9,271 nt of DNA from Hyphomicrobiales bacterium (GCA_027058735.1 JALURZ010000210.1:1-9271), one strand, 5' to 3'. Counted from the first letter of the stretch, positions 1 to 6,183 are shown. The notes: generated by a model from the letters alone, not told the origin. Numbers and translations: made by a program.

Positions 1-117
1 GCCATTGCCGGCGGCGGCCTGGCGATCGATGACCACGACCCTGAAGCCGGTGCCCGACGTCTTTCCGGCAAGGGCGAGGGCGAGCGTCAGGCCCGCCAGG
101 CCGCCGCCGGCAATGGC
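1..117. repeat. Perfect 24-bp inverted repeat (1-24 and 94-117) around a 69-bp spacer
   Basis: Bases 1-24 are the exact reverse complement of bases 94-117, and pairing stops at 25/93. The left arm touches the window edge, so the repeat could extend further. One arm encodes the FAD-binding glycine motif of the ubiH-like gene; the other falls 23 codons later in the same frame. Chance identity over 24 bases within 120 bp is very unlikely even in GC-rich DNA. It may be a real hairpin or a fold-back artefact at a contig end. Confidence 0.9.
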
Positions 118-153
118 CGCATCGAAGTCCGCAACATTGGTGTTTTCTGCCAT
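1..153 (-). CDS. UbiH/UbiF/COQ6-family FAD-dependent hydroxylase, N-terminal fragment
   Basis: Only the first 51 codons are in the window; the gene continues past the left edge. From the ATG at 153 the protein starts MAENTNVADFDAAIAGGGLA. Residues 11-43 read as a Rossmann beta-alpha-beta unit: the dinucleotide-binding GGGLAG (16-21), a hydrophobic Ala/Leu helix, then the strand FRVVVID (37-43) whose closing Asp would contact the FAD ribose. This arrangement is typical of aromatic-ring hydroxylases of ubiquinone biosynthesis (UbiH, UbiF, UbiL, COQ6). These use FAD and O2 to hydroxylate polyprenyl-phenol intermediates at the inner membrane. Divergence from tesB supports a UbiH-like assignment, but the position hydroxylated cannot be told from 51 residues. 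Codons 44-51 are exactly the inverted complement of codons 13-20, so the last eight visible residues (RQAAAGNG) may not be genuine. Confidence 0.75.
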   Translation of the reverse strand, partial: MAENTNVADFDAAIAGGGLAGLTLALALAGKTSGTGFRVVVIDRQAAAGNG

Positions 154-175
154 TCGGGTTCTCCGGCCGGGAGGC

Positions 176-204
176 TTGTCTGGATTGTCCCGCCGCGCCA
201 TAAG
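176..204 (+). promoter_or_regulatory. Possible sigma70-type promoter of tesB
   Basis: TTGTCT (176-181) and CATAAG (199-204) are separated by 17 bp, each matching four of six consensus positions. Initiation would fall near 211, giving a leader of about 80 nt before the tesB ATG. This is a weak pattern match in the 138-bp divergent region between the ubiH-like gene and tesB. Confidence 0.2.
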
Positions 205-279
205 GGTATCTCGAACGCGCCGGCGCGCAGTACACGCGAATTGTCACAAGGCGCGGTCGGCGGCGCCCATTCTAACCAC

Positions 280-284
280 AGGGA
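280..284 (+). promoter_or_regulatory. Ribosome binding site deciding the tesB start
   Basis: AGGGA lies 7 nt before the ATG at 292. The upstream in-frame TTG at 241 would add 17 residues that TesB proteins do not usually have, so 292 is preferred. Confidence 0.55.
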
Positions 285-291
285 CCCGGCC

Positions 292-1146
292 ATGACCACT
301 GCCGTCACGACCATGCTTGAGACGCTGGACCTTGAGCGGCTTGAGGAGAATCTCTATCGCGGCGTCAGTCCGCAGGTCGGCTGGCAGCGGGTCTATGGCG
401 GCCAGGTCATCGGTCAGGCGCTGGTGGCCGCCGGGCGCACGGTGGACGGGCGCCCGGCGCATTCGCTGCATGGCTATTTCATGCGCCCGGGCGATCCGGA
501 AATCCCGATCATCTACGAGGTCGACCGCTACCGCGACGGGCGCAGCTTCACCACCCGGCGCGTGGTCGCGATCCAGCATGGCAAACCCATTTTCACCATG
601 GCGGCCTCGTTTCACGGCGCCGAACAGGGGTTCGATCACCAGATCGCAATGCCCGATGTGCCGGAACCCGAAGAGTTGCCGAGCGAGCTTGAGATCCTGG
701 GCCGCTTTCCCGATACGATTCCCGCCAATATCCGCGCCTATTTCGAGCGTGAACGGCCCATAGAGTTGCGCCCGGTGGGCCTGCGCGACTATCTCAATCA
801 CAAAAAAAGCGAACCGGTGCAGCATGTCTGGATCCGGGCCAGCGCCGAGATGCCCGACGATGTGGCGCTGCACCAGTGCGTGCTGGCCTATGCGTCGGAT
901 TTCACCCTGCTCGACACCTCGCTGCTGGCCCATGGCCGCTCGGTGTTTGATCCTGACCTGCAACTGGCGAGCCTCGACCATGCGCTGTGGTTTCACCGCC
1001 CGTTCCGCGCCGATGAATGGCTGCTCTATTCGCAAGACAGCCCCAGTGCGTTCGGGTCGCGCGGGTTCAACCGCGGCAGCATTTTCACCCGCAAGGGCGT
1101 GCTGGTGGCATCGGTTGCCCAGGAAGGCCTGATCCGCAAGCGCTAG
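292..1146 (+). CDS. tesB: Acyl-CoA thioesterase II (TesB)
   Basis: This protein of 284 aa matches the usual length of TesB (about 286 aa), a cytoplasmic double hot-dog thioesterase that hydrolyses medium- and long-chain acyl-CoA to free fatty acid and CoA. The N-terminal hot-dog contains VYGGQVIGQAL and HSLHGYFMRPGDP; the second contains the catalytic region. By comparison with E. coli TesB (Asp204, Thr228, Gln278), the catalytic residues are Asp203 in YASDF, Ser227 in LASLDHALWFHR (conservative Ser for Thr) and Gln277 in VAQEG. The tail GFNRGSIFTRKGVLVASVAQ is also family-typical. The ATG at 292 is favoured over TTG at 241 by length and by AGGGA at 280-284. It is transcribed away from the ubiH-like gene. 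Its TAG stop (1144-1146) lies inside the left arm of the palindrome at 1143-1204. The family call is secure; the physiological substrate is not known from sequence. Confidence 0.93.
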   Translation: MTTAVTTMLETLDLERLEENLYRGVSPQVGWQRVYGGQVIGQALVAAGRTVDGRPAHSLHGYFMRPGDPEIPIIYEVDRYRDGRSFTTRRVVAIQHGKPIFTMAASFHGAEQGFDHQIAMPDVPEPEELPSELEILGRFPDTIPANIRAYFERERPIELRPVGLRDYLNHKKSEPVQHVWIRASAEMPDDVALHQCVLAYASDFTLLDTSLLAHGRSVFDPDLQLASLDHALWFHRPFRADEWLLYSQDSPSAFGSRGFNRGSIFTRKGVLVASVAQEGLIRKR

Positions 1147-1204
1147 AGCGTGTCTTTGTTATACGGAACCATTTGATGGACCATATAACAAAGACACGCT
1201 CTAG
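1143..1204. repeat. 62-bp palindromic element between convergent genes, supplying both stop codons
   Basis: Bases 1143-1163 and 1184-1204 are perfect reverse complements over 21 bp, beginning CTAGAGCGTGTCTTTG. The 20-bp centre can extend the stem (GG/CC, then CCA/TGG) with one mismatch and a small internal loop around TTTGA, so the whole unit is nearly palindromic. Terminal CTAG gives the TAG stop of tesB (1144-1146) and, on the other strand, the TAG stop of the radical SAM gene (1203-1201). It would fold into a very strong RNA hairpin from either strand. There is no T-run after either arm, so it is not a textbook intrinsic terminator, though it could still block read-through or protect 3' ends. 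Its AT-richer composition and AGAGC...GCTCT ends suggest a dispersed palindromic repeat family. No second copy occurs in this window. Confidence 0.9.
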
Positions 1205-2202
1205 CCGACCGAGCAGGAGGCGCCGCCCAGCACGCAGAACTGGGAGCAATAGGGGTGATTGAGCTTGACCTCGCCCGACCTGAACATCCGCCCGTCGGCA
1301 CGCGCGGCTTCTTCCAGGGTCGGCGCCATTTCAAAATCATCGTCATAGGGCAGCAGCGTGCAGGGCAGCACGACCGGGCTCTGCGCGCCCTTGCGCTTGA
1401 TGATCATCCGGCTTTTCGCGCACATCAGGCTGTCGGGCTCAACGCCCAGAATGCCCCAGCAACTGGTGGTGATTTCCGGCACGTCGCGGTGTTCGTTCAT
1501 TTCGGGAAACAGCACCAGGTCAGCCGGATCGTACGCATCGATCGCAAGCCCGGTCTCCGCGAACAAGGCGCAGTAGCCCGCCCGCGATGCGGCTTCGTCC
1601 TCGCCCCAGCAGGTACGCCCGGCAACGGCTATGTTGAAGCCGTTCGCCGCCAGCCATTTGAGCCCCTCGATCACCTTGACCCAGCTTCCCCGCCCGCGCT
1701 CGCGTTCGTGACAGACTTGCGTAAAATGATCGAGCGATACCCGCAGGGACAATTTTGCGCCGTGCCGGGCATTCAGCTCCAGCAGCGCGTCTTTCACGTG
1801 CGCGCGCTGCATCGGCTGCATCGCATTGGTGAGAATGAGGACGCGGAAGCCCCGCGCCAGCGCGTCCGCCGCCATGTCGATGATGTCCGGGCACATGAAC
1901 GGCTCGCCGCCGGTAAATCCGATTTCCGACGTGTTCAGGCCGAGGGCCTCGATTTCATCGAAATAGGCCGCCGCCTCGCCGGCCGTGAAATAGGCGAGCC
2001 GGTCGTTGGTCGGGCTCGATTCGATATAGCAGTTGACGCACTCGATATTGCACAAGGTGCCGGTGTTGATCCACAGGGTTTCGAGCCGGGTCAACTCGAC
2101 GCTGGCGCGCGGTTCGCCCCGGGCCGTAAAGTCCGGATCGCGAAACTTGAACGGCGTCAGGGCGTATGTTTCACCGTCGTCTGGAAGGGGTGCTTCGTAC
2201 AT
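1201..2202 (-). CDS. Radical SAM protein with C-terminal cysteine cluster, function unknown
   Basis: This protein of 333 aa carries the canonical 4Fe-4S motif CNIECVNC (Cys51, Cys55, Cys58), which reductively cleaves S-adenosylmethionine, and the SAM-contacting GGEPF (99-103) in GFTGGEPFMCPDI. The core continues as a partial TIM barrel (RVLILTNA, LSLRVSLDHF, FNIAVAGRTC). The C-terminal third has six further cysteines: Cys248, 261, 281, 319, 323 and 330, the last three spaced Cx3Cx6C. This suggests an auxiliary Fe-S cluster like SPASM or Twitch domains, but the spacing is not classic SPASM. Family members act on peptides, cofactors, nucleic acids or sugars; nothing nearby identifies a substrate, and there is no small precursor peptide gene. 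A possible promoter with a very short leader lies at 2217-2245. The TAG stop comes from the palindrome at 1143-1204. The superfamily is certain; the reaction is unknown. Confidence 0.9.
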   Translation of the reverse strand: MYEAPLPDDGETYALTPFKFRDPDFTARGEPRASVELTRLETLWINTGTLCNIECVNCYIESSPTNDRLAYFTAGEAAAYFDEIEALGLNTSEIGFTGGEPFMCPDIIDMAADALARGFRVLILTNAMQPMQRAHVKDALLELNARHGAKLSLRVSLDHFTQVCHERERGRGSWVKVIEGLKWLAANGFNIAVAGRTCWGEDEAASRAGYCALFAETGLAIDAYDPADLVLFPEMNEHRDVPEITTSCWGILGVEPDSLMCAKSRMIIKRKGAQSPVVLPCTLLPYDDDFEMAPTLEEAARADGRMFRSGEVKLNHPYCSQFCVLGGASCSVG

Positions 2203-2216
2203 AACGCGCGGAACCT

Positions 2217-2245
2217 AACATAGCGGGAGAGATCATGGCACCCAA
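2217..2245 (-). promoter_or_regulatory. Candidate sigma70-type promoter of the radical SAM gene
   Basis: On the minus strand TTGGGT (2245-2240) and TATGTT (2222-2217) are separated by 17 bp. Initiation would be near 2210, leaving a leader of only about 8 nt before the ATG at 2202. This fits the lack of a Shine-Dalgarno sequence there. It is a pattern match only. Confidence 0.35.
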
Positions 2246-2333
2246 CAGTTTCGCAATCACGCAATTGTCATTTGGGCGGATTTTCGACCCCTCTCTGGCG
2301 CAGCGGGGCGCGGTTGTGATAGAAACGGTGCGG

Positions 2334-2408
2334 GCGGGCGTAGTTCAGTGGTAGAACGTCAGCTTCCCAAGCTGAATGTCGTCGGTTCGATCCCGATCGC
2401 CCGCTCCA
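2334..2408 (+). tRNA. tRNA-Gly (anticodon CCC)
   Basis: A full cloverleaf is visible. The acceptor GCGGGCG (2334-2340) pairs with CGCCCGC (2398-2404). The D stem is GTTC/GAAC. The anticodon stem TCAGC/GCTGA holds the loop TTCCCAA with anticodon CCC at 2366-2368. The T arm GTCGG/CCGAT (one G-T pair) holds TTCGATC. The discriminator T2405 is followed by an encoded CCA (2406-2408). It reads GGG glycine codons. It sits alone, with a vague TGATAG-like box near 2317-2322 but no clear -35. It converges on the receiver gene, leaving 39 bp with no obvious terminator. Confidence 0.97.
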
Positions 2409-2447
2409 GTTTCCCCGGTTTTCAGACATCTGCGGCCGGCCCCGGAT

Positions 2448-2978
2448 TCACACATAGGCGATGTTCGAAACACGCGCGCGGCGCAGTTTTTCAAGGCGGT
2501 CCCTGCGGCGTTCCAGATGGGCGGGAAAGTCCACCGCTCTGCGCCGCCGGCACGGGCCGACGTAAGACGTGCTCACGATGAATTCGCGCGGCGCGGTGAG
2601 GACCGTGTGCATGTGGGCGTAGAGCGCGCGCGGCGCGATCGGCTTGGCCAGGATATCGTTGACCCCGGCATCGCGCATTTTCAGCACCCTGCGGTGATTG
2701 GGCATGGCGGTCAGCAGCAATATGGGAACGGTGCGATTGATGCAGCGCGGGTCCCAGCGCACGGCACGGGTGAAATCGGCGCCATCGAGCGTATCGAGAA
2801 AAAAATCGAGAATCACCAGATCGATCCTGGCATGATTGATAATCCGGCGCGCCTTTGACACGCTTTTGGCTTCAAGGATGGTCGGCACGCGAAAGGCGAT
2901 CAGAATCTGGCGGATGATCTGGCGCATCTGCCGGTTGTTCTCGACAATGAGAACGCTGGTGCGCTCGAAAGGCGTCAT
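2448..2978 (-). CDS. Single-domain response regulator (receiver) with Arg-rich C-terminal tail
   Basis: This protein of 176 aa has a CheY-like receiver at residues 7-125 and no DNA-binding or enzymatic output domain. The phosphoacceptor is Asp58 (LVILDFF), with Thr90 (ILLLTAMPN) and Lys112 (ILAKPI) as the switch residues. The acidic pocket reads VENN (12-15): Glu13 is present but the next residue, normally the Mg2+-binding Asp, is Asn14. The tail (REFIVSTSYVGPCRRRR) resembles the FVRTKxYFGPDRRRR tail of a receiver family common in alphaproteobacteria, with Cys in place of Asp, followed by a charged helix-prone end. Such stand-alone receivers usually act through protein-protein contacts in a phosphorelay. 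It lies 92 bp downstream of the glycosyltransferase gene in the same direction, so co-transcription is plausible. A GAGG lies about 9 nt before the ATG. No histidine kinase is encoded nearby. Confidence 0.88.
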   Translation of the reverse strand: MTPFERTSVLIVENNRQMRQIIRQILIAFRVPTILEAKSVSKARRIINHARIDLVILDFFLDTLDGADFTRAVRWDPRCINRTVPILLLTAMPNHRRVLKMRDAGVNDILAKPIAPRALYAHMHTVLTAPREFIVSTSYVGPCRRRRAVDFPAHLERRRDRLEKLRRARVSNIAYV

Positions 2979-2998
2979 GGCCGCATGCCTCGTTTGGG

Positions 2999-3018
2999 GC
3001 CGGCTTGCGCGCGCCGGC
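2999..3018. other. Short GC hairpin in the glycosyltransferase-receiver gap
   Basis: GCCGGC at 2999-3004 and 3013-3018 can pair around an 8-nt loop, between the glycosyltransferase stop and the receiver start. No T-run follows on the minus strand, so it is unlikely to be a full terminator. It might attenuate or process a shared transcript, or be a by-product of high GC. Confidence 0.3.
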
Positions 3019-3070
3019 GATCCGCACGAGCAGATCAGGACAGTTTGAAGATTTGGTTAGGAGCGCGGAT

Positions 3071-5038
3071 TCACGATGTGTTGCCCGGCGAGGCCGCGGC
3101 GCGGCGGCGCCAACGTGCAGGCCGGCGCGCGCGCTTGTGCTGGCGAAACACGCGGCTCAGCCCATGGTCGGTTTTCTCCCAGTAGAACGGCCGGGTGATG
3201 AACTGCCACAGCGCCAGATAGGCGCCGATGGAAATCAGCAGCCAATAGAGCGGGATGAACCAGATCTGGTTCTTGATGCGCGCATAGGGGCGGCGTTTCA
3301 GGGCAAGGGCGCCGGCGGCGATCGAAATGCCGTAGCCCGCCAGGAGCACGACGCCGTCGATGCCGCCAAGCAGCATGATGGGCCAGGAGGTGAGCGTGCC
3401 AAGGGTATAGCCGCTGAACAGGCCCAGCGGCACGAAAACGAAGAACCACGGGTGCACCAGGGCCGCGATCACGACGGCGGCGGTCAGCACCTGAAACGCC
3501 ACAAACCCCAGCGGCCCCAGTTCGCGCCAGAGCGCGGCGGGATTGCGCATATGCACGAAATAGGTCTGGATCCAGCCCTTGAGCCAGCGGGAGCGCTGGC
3601 GGATCCAGCCGCCAATCGAGCAACTGGCTTCTTCATGGGTATCGGAATCCAGCACCCTGGCCCGGTAGCCCCTGCGCGCCAGCCGGATGCCGAGATCGGC
3701 GTCTTCCGTGACATTATGCGGGTCCCATCCGCCGATCGCCTTCAAGATGGCGGTCTTGAAATGGTTTGATGTGCCCCCCAGCGGCAACGGCAGCCGAAAG
3801 GCCTCCAGGGCCGGCATCAAGAGATCGAACAGGGTCGCGTATTCGATGGCGAACTGCCGGGTGAGCCAGTTTTCATTGGCGTTGTAATAGGCAAGGCGCG
3901 CCTGCAGGCAGGCGACGTCCTCGTCGCTGTTGTGAAAAGTGTCGAGCGCCGCGCGAAGCTGGTCGGGGTCGGGCCGGTCTTCGGCGTCATATATGACGAG
4001 ATAGTCCCCGCGCACAAACGGCAGTGCGAAATTGAGCGCCTTGGGCTTGGTCTGCGGCCGCGACGCGGGCACAGTCAGAAACTCGAAATAACCAGGCAGG
4101 TTGAGCGCCTTGGCCGCGGCGATGGTCGTCGTGTCCTCGGCTTCCATGATGAATTTGATATCGAGTTTTTCGCGCGGATAATCGAGGTCCAGGAGCGCTT
4201 TTGCCAGATGCGGCAGCATGCGCGCTTCGCGAAACAGCGGCACCAGAATGGTATAGACCGGCAGGGCATCGTCGCCGATGCGTTGGCGCGGCGGTTCGCC
4301 GGTTTTGCCGGGCCCGCCGCGCAGGGCATGGAGAATGGCCAGCCCCCGCAGGGCGATCACGGACAGAAAACAGACGCTCAGCACGATATTGGCGAGCACC
4401 ATGGTCTTGTAGGGTTCAAAATAGCCGCCCGCCGCAATCAGCAGGGCGAAACCGGCCAGGATCACGGACTGGGCGCGGGTCAGCGGACGCCGGGCGCTGA
4501 ATTCCGGTGTGGTGTCACCCAGGGACGAGATTGCGCGTTCGCTCAGCGCCCGGGGGAAGCGGCGCAGCAGTGTCTGGCGGATATCGCGCGGCGTGGTCAT
4601 GGCGATGGGCGTGGCAATTCTGGGAAAATCGCGCGCGAACCGCGCACGCGGCGCCACGCGCCTGCGGTGCTCGCTGGCGCTGACGAACTCGACGCCCTCG
4701 GGGCTTTCGCCGATGGGCAGCAGTCCGTTGGCGATATAGTCGTCGATGTTTTCGGGCTTTATCAGGTGGCGGGGAGGCAGTTCGGCATCGAGATCGCTGA
4801 ACGGCAGGTCGCGCGACTGGGCAAGGGCGCGATAATAATCGAGGGGACGGACGATCTCGTTGGCGATCAGCACGGCGCCAAGCGACACGCCGCGCCTGCG
4901 CGCCAGGATGCGGGCCTCGATCAACAGGCGCGGCGACACGTTCGCCTGGTTGACCAGCACGTCGTCGAGGGTTTGCCTGGCCCCGAGAAGCTGCCGGGGC
5001 GGTATTTTCCGCGTTGACGGCGGGGTATAGGTGCGCAC
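3071..5038 (-). CDS. Membrane family 2 glycosyltransferase (CESA-like) with N-terminal MshEN-like domain
   Basis: This protein of 655 aa has three parts. Residues about 20-100 resemble the GspE/MshEN N-terminal domain: two tandem motifs (TLDDVLVNQANVSPRLL from 23, SLGAVLIANEIVRPLDYYRA from 52) 29 residues apart. Two membrane segments follow (about 168-215). A cytoplasmic GT-A domain carries EAED (299-302), the nucleotide-sugar/metal DAED (351-354), GGTSNHF, the catalytic-base motif TED (444-446) and QRSRW (481-485). These are the D, DxD, TED and Q(Q/R)xRW signatures of processive cellulose-synthase-like enzymes. Several membrane helices (about 505-615) and a basic tail complete it. It probably polymerises and exports a beta-linked exopolysaccharide; length and architecture resemble XagB-type enzymes, but the sugar is unknown. 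The start is GTG, the only usual start codon between the upstream in-frame stop (5152-5150) and the domain, with no visible Shine-Dalgarno. Secretins, PilZ or hydrolase partners are absent nearby. Confidence 0.88.
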   Translation of the reverse strand: MRTYTPPSTRKIPPRQLLGARQTLDDVLVNQANVSPRLLIEARILARRRGVSLGAVLIANEIVRPLDYYRALAQSRDLPFSDLDAELPPRHLIKPENIDDYIANGLLPIGESPEGVEFVSASEHRRRVAPRARFARDFPRIATPIAMTTPRDIRQTLLRRFPRALSERAISSLGDTTPEFSARRPLTRAQSVILAGFALLIAAGGYFEPYKTMVLANIVLSVCFLSVIALRGLAILHALRGGPGKTGEPPRQRIGDDALPVYTILVPLFREARMLPHLAKALLDLDYPREKLDIKFIMEAEDTTTIAAAKALNLPGYFEFLTVPASRPQTKPKALNFALPFVRGDYLVIYDAEDRPDPDQLRAALDTFHNSDEDVACLQARLAYYNANENWLTRQFAIEYATLFDLLMPALEAFRLPLPLGGTSNHFKTAILKAIGGWDPHNVTEDADLGIRLARRGYRARVLDSDTHEEASCSIGGWIRQRSRWLKGWIQTYFVHMRNPAALWRELGPLGFVAFQVLTAAVVIAALVHPWFFVFVPLGLFSGYTLGTLTSWPIMLLGGIDGVVLLAGYGISIAAGALALKRRPYARIKNQIWFIPLYWLLISIGAYLALWQFITRPFYWEKTDHGLSRVFRQHKRARRPARWRRRAAASPGNTS

Positions 5039-5076
5039 GATCGCGCGCGGTGCGCGGTCGGGCGCGCGCCGTATCG

Positions 5077-5101
5077 ATTCCTGTTCGGGAAATTCCTGTT
5101 C
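5077..5101. repeat. 10-bp direct repeat upstream of the glycosyltransferase
   Basis: ATTCCTGTTC occurs at 5077-5086 and again at 5092-5101, a 15-bp period, about 40-60 bp upstream of the glycosyltransferase start in the 287-bp divergent region shared with the solute-binding protein gene. A tandem regulator half-site is possible; a chance duplication is equally so. Confidence 0.4.
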
Positions 5102-5325
5102 CGATCCTGAAATCTGCTGTCTCCCATGGACACGGCGATGCGAAAAATACTAGATTGCCGCCTCGCCCCCGAGCCCTGCTGCTGTTGTCTTCGCGAACAC
5201 TAAAATACCGGCATCATGGGGGCAAGACGGCAGACCGGTTTGTCACCAGCTATGCTCAAGCGACGCGGTTTTCGGATATGTTCGATGGGCATGCGGTCTC
5301 AACCGGCGGGGGGGAGTGAACAGAC

Positions 5326-6183
5326 ATGAACTGGCGCGGTTTTGCGGGTGCAGCCTTGTTTGCCGCTCTGGTGGCATCGGTCCTTGCCGTGGCGCCGGCG
5401 GTTTTTGCCCAGTCGCCGCTGCCCAGTGTGCCGGGTTTCTGGCGCATCGACAAATTCCGGGCCAAACCGGCGATACCGGAGGGAACGAAAATCCGGTTTG
5501 TCACCACCGCCGATTATCCGCCGTTCAATTATCGCGACGAATCAGGAACCCTGACCGGGTTTAACATCGAAATCGCCCGCGCCATATGCAGCGTGCTCGA
5601 TCTGCAATGCAGCTTCAAGGTGCGCCGGTGGAGCCAGTTGATTCCGGCGCTGGAGCGCGGGGCGGCCGACGCCATCGTCGCTTCGCTCGCCATCAGTGCG
5701 CGCAACCGCCGGCGCCTGTCGTTCAGCGATCGCTACTATCTGACGCCGGCGCTGTTTGCGGTCCGCCTGGAGAGCAAACTCCAGACCATGACCCCGAAGC
5801 GTCTTGCCGGGCGCAAGGTGGCCGTCATTGAGGGCACGAGCCACGAGGCGTTTCTCAGGGCCTTTTTCGGGCGCGCGCGGATCGTGAAATTCGCGGCCGC
5901 GGCCGAGGCGCGCGAGGCGCTGCGTATCGGCAAGGTCGATGCTGTCTTTGGCGACGGCATGTCGCTGATGTACTGGCTGGCGGGCACCGCATCGCGCAAG
6001 TGCTGCCGCTTTGCCGGCGGGCCGTTTACCGAAAGCCGCTATTTCGGCGAAGGCGTGGGCATCGCGGTCGCGAAAGGCAATCAGCGGCTGGTCGATATCC
6101 TCAATTACGGCCTCGACCGCATCCGGGTCCAGGGCAGTTTCGAAAATATTTTCCTGCGTTATTTTCCAACCAAGATGTACTGA
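5326..6183 (+). CDS. Periplasmic family 3 solute-binding protein
   Basis: This protein of 285 aa starts with a Sec signal peptide: MNWRG, a hydrophobic stretch (6-24), and APAVFA before a likely cleavage at 28/29. The mature part is an SBP_bac_3 fold (amino-acid ABC-transporter type): KIRFVTTADYPPFNYRDESG, LTGFNIEIARAICSVL, WSQLIPALERGAADAIVASL, FSDRYYLTPALFAV, KVAVIEGTSHEAFL, GKVDAVFGDG and GEGVGIAVAKG. Asp210 (FGDG) sits where these proteins bind the ligand amino group. At the usual carboxylate-binding Arg (SxSITxxR) a gapless alignment gives Asn127, flanked by Arg126 and Arg128-130, so the ligand may not be a standard amino acid. GGGGAG (5311-5316) lies 9 nt before the ATG. No permease or ATPase is adjacent, making it an orphan binding protein. 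It ends 9 bp from the convergent desaturase gene, with no terminator between them. Confidence 0.9.
   Translation: MNWRGFAGAALFAALVASVLAVAPAVFAQSPLPSVPGFWRIDKFRAKPAIPEGTKIRFVTTADYPPFNYRDESGTLTGFNIEIARAICSVLDLQCSFKVRRWSQLIPALERGAADAIVASLAISARNRRRLSFSDRYYLTPALFAVRLESKLQTMTPKRLAGRKVAVIEGTSHEAFLRAFFGRARIVKFAAAAEAREALRIGKVDAVFGDGMSLMYWLAGTASRKCCRFAGGPFTESRYFGEGVGIAVAKGNQRLVDILNYGLDRIRVQGSFENIFLRYFPTKMY

Noticed and set aside
244..1035. A 263-codon open frame antisense to tesB.
   Set aside because: GC-rich third positions keep opposite frames open; it is a shadow of a clear TesB with catalytic residues in place. The same applies to the long plus-strand frames at 1255-2223, 3005-3769, 3932-5017 and 6283-7068 and the minus-strand frame at 7632-8411.
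1143..1204. The palindrome as a classical Rho-independent terminator.
   Set aside because: The stem is very strong, but neither side is followed by a T-run. It is recorded as a repeat with possible 3'-end function instead.
2317..2322. TGATAG as a -10 box for tRNA-Gly.
   Set aside because: No acceptable -35 lies 16-18 bp upstream; TTGTCA at 2265-2270 is much too far away.
2235..2354. A 39-codon frame with a GGGAGA ribosome-binding-like sequence (starts MAPNSFAITQ).
   Set aside because: It runs into the tRNA-Gly gene and stops within its D arm, it overlaps the candidate promoter of the divergent radical SAM gene, and its product has no recognisable feature.
5240..5282. TTGTCA (5240) and TATGTT (5277) as a promoter for the solute-binding protein.
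   Set aside because: They are separated by 31 bp, far outside the 16-18 bp range, and no partner at correct spacing was found for either.
5216..5329. A 37-codon frame whose TGA overlaps the ATG of the solute-binding protein (ATGA), suggesting translational coupling.
   Set aside because: It has no ribosome binding site and an arginine-rich, unfeatured product. The downstream gene has its own GGGGAG, so the overlap is probably chance.
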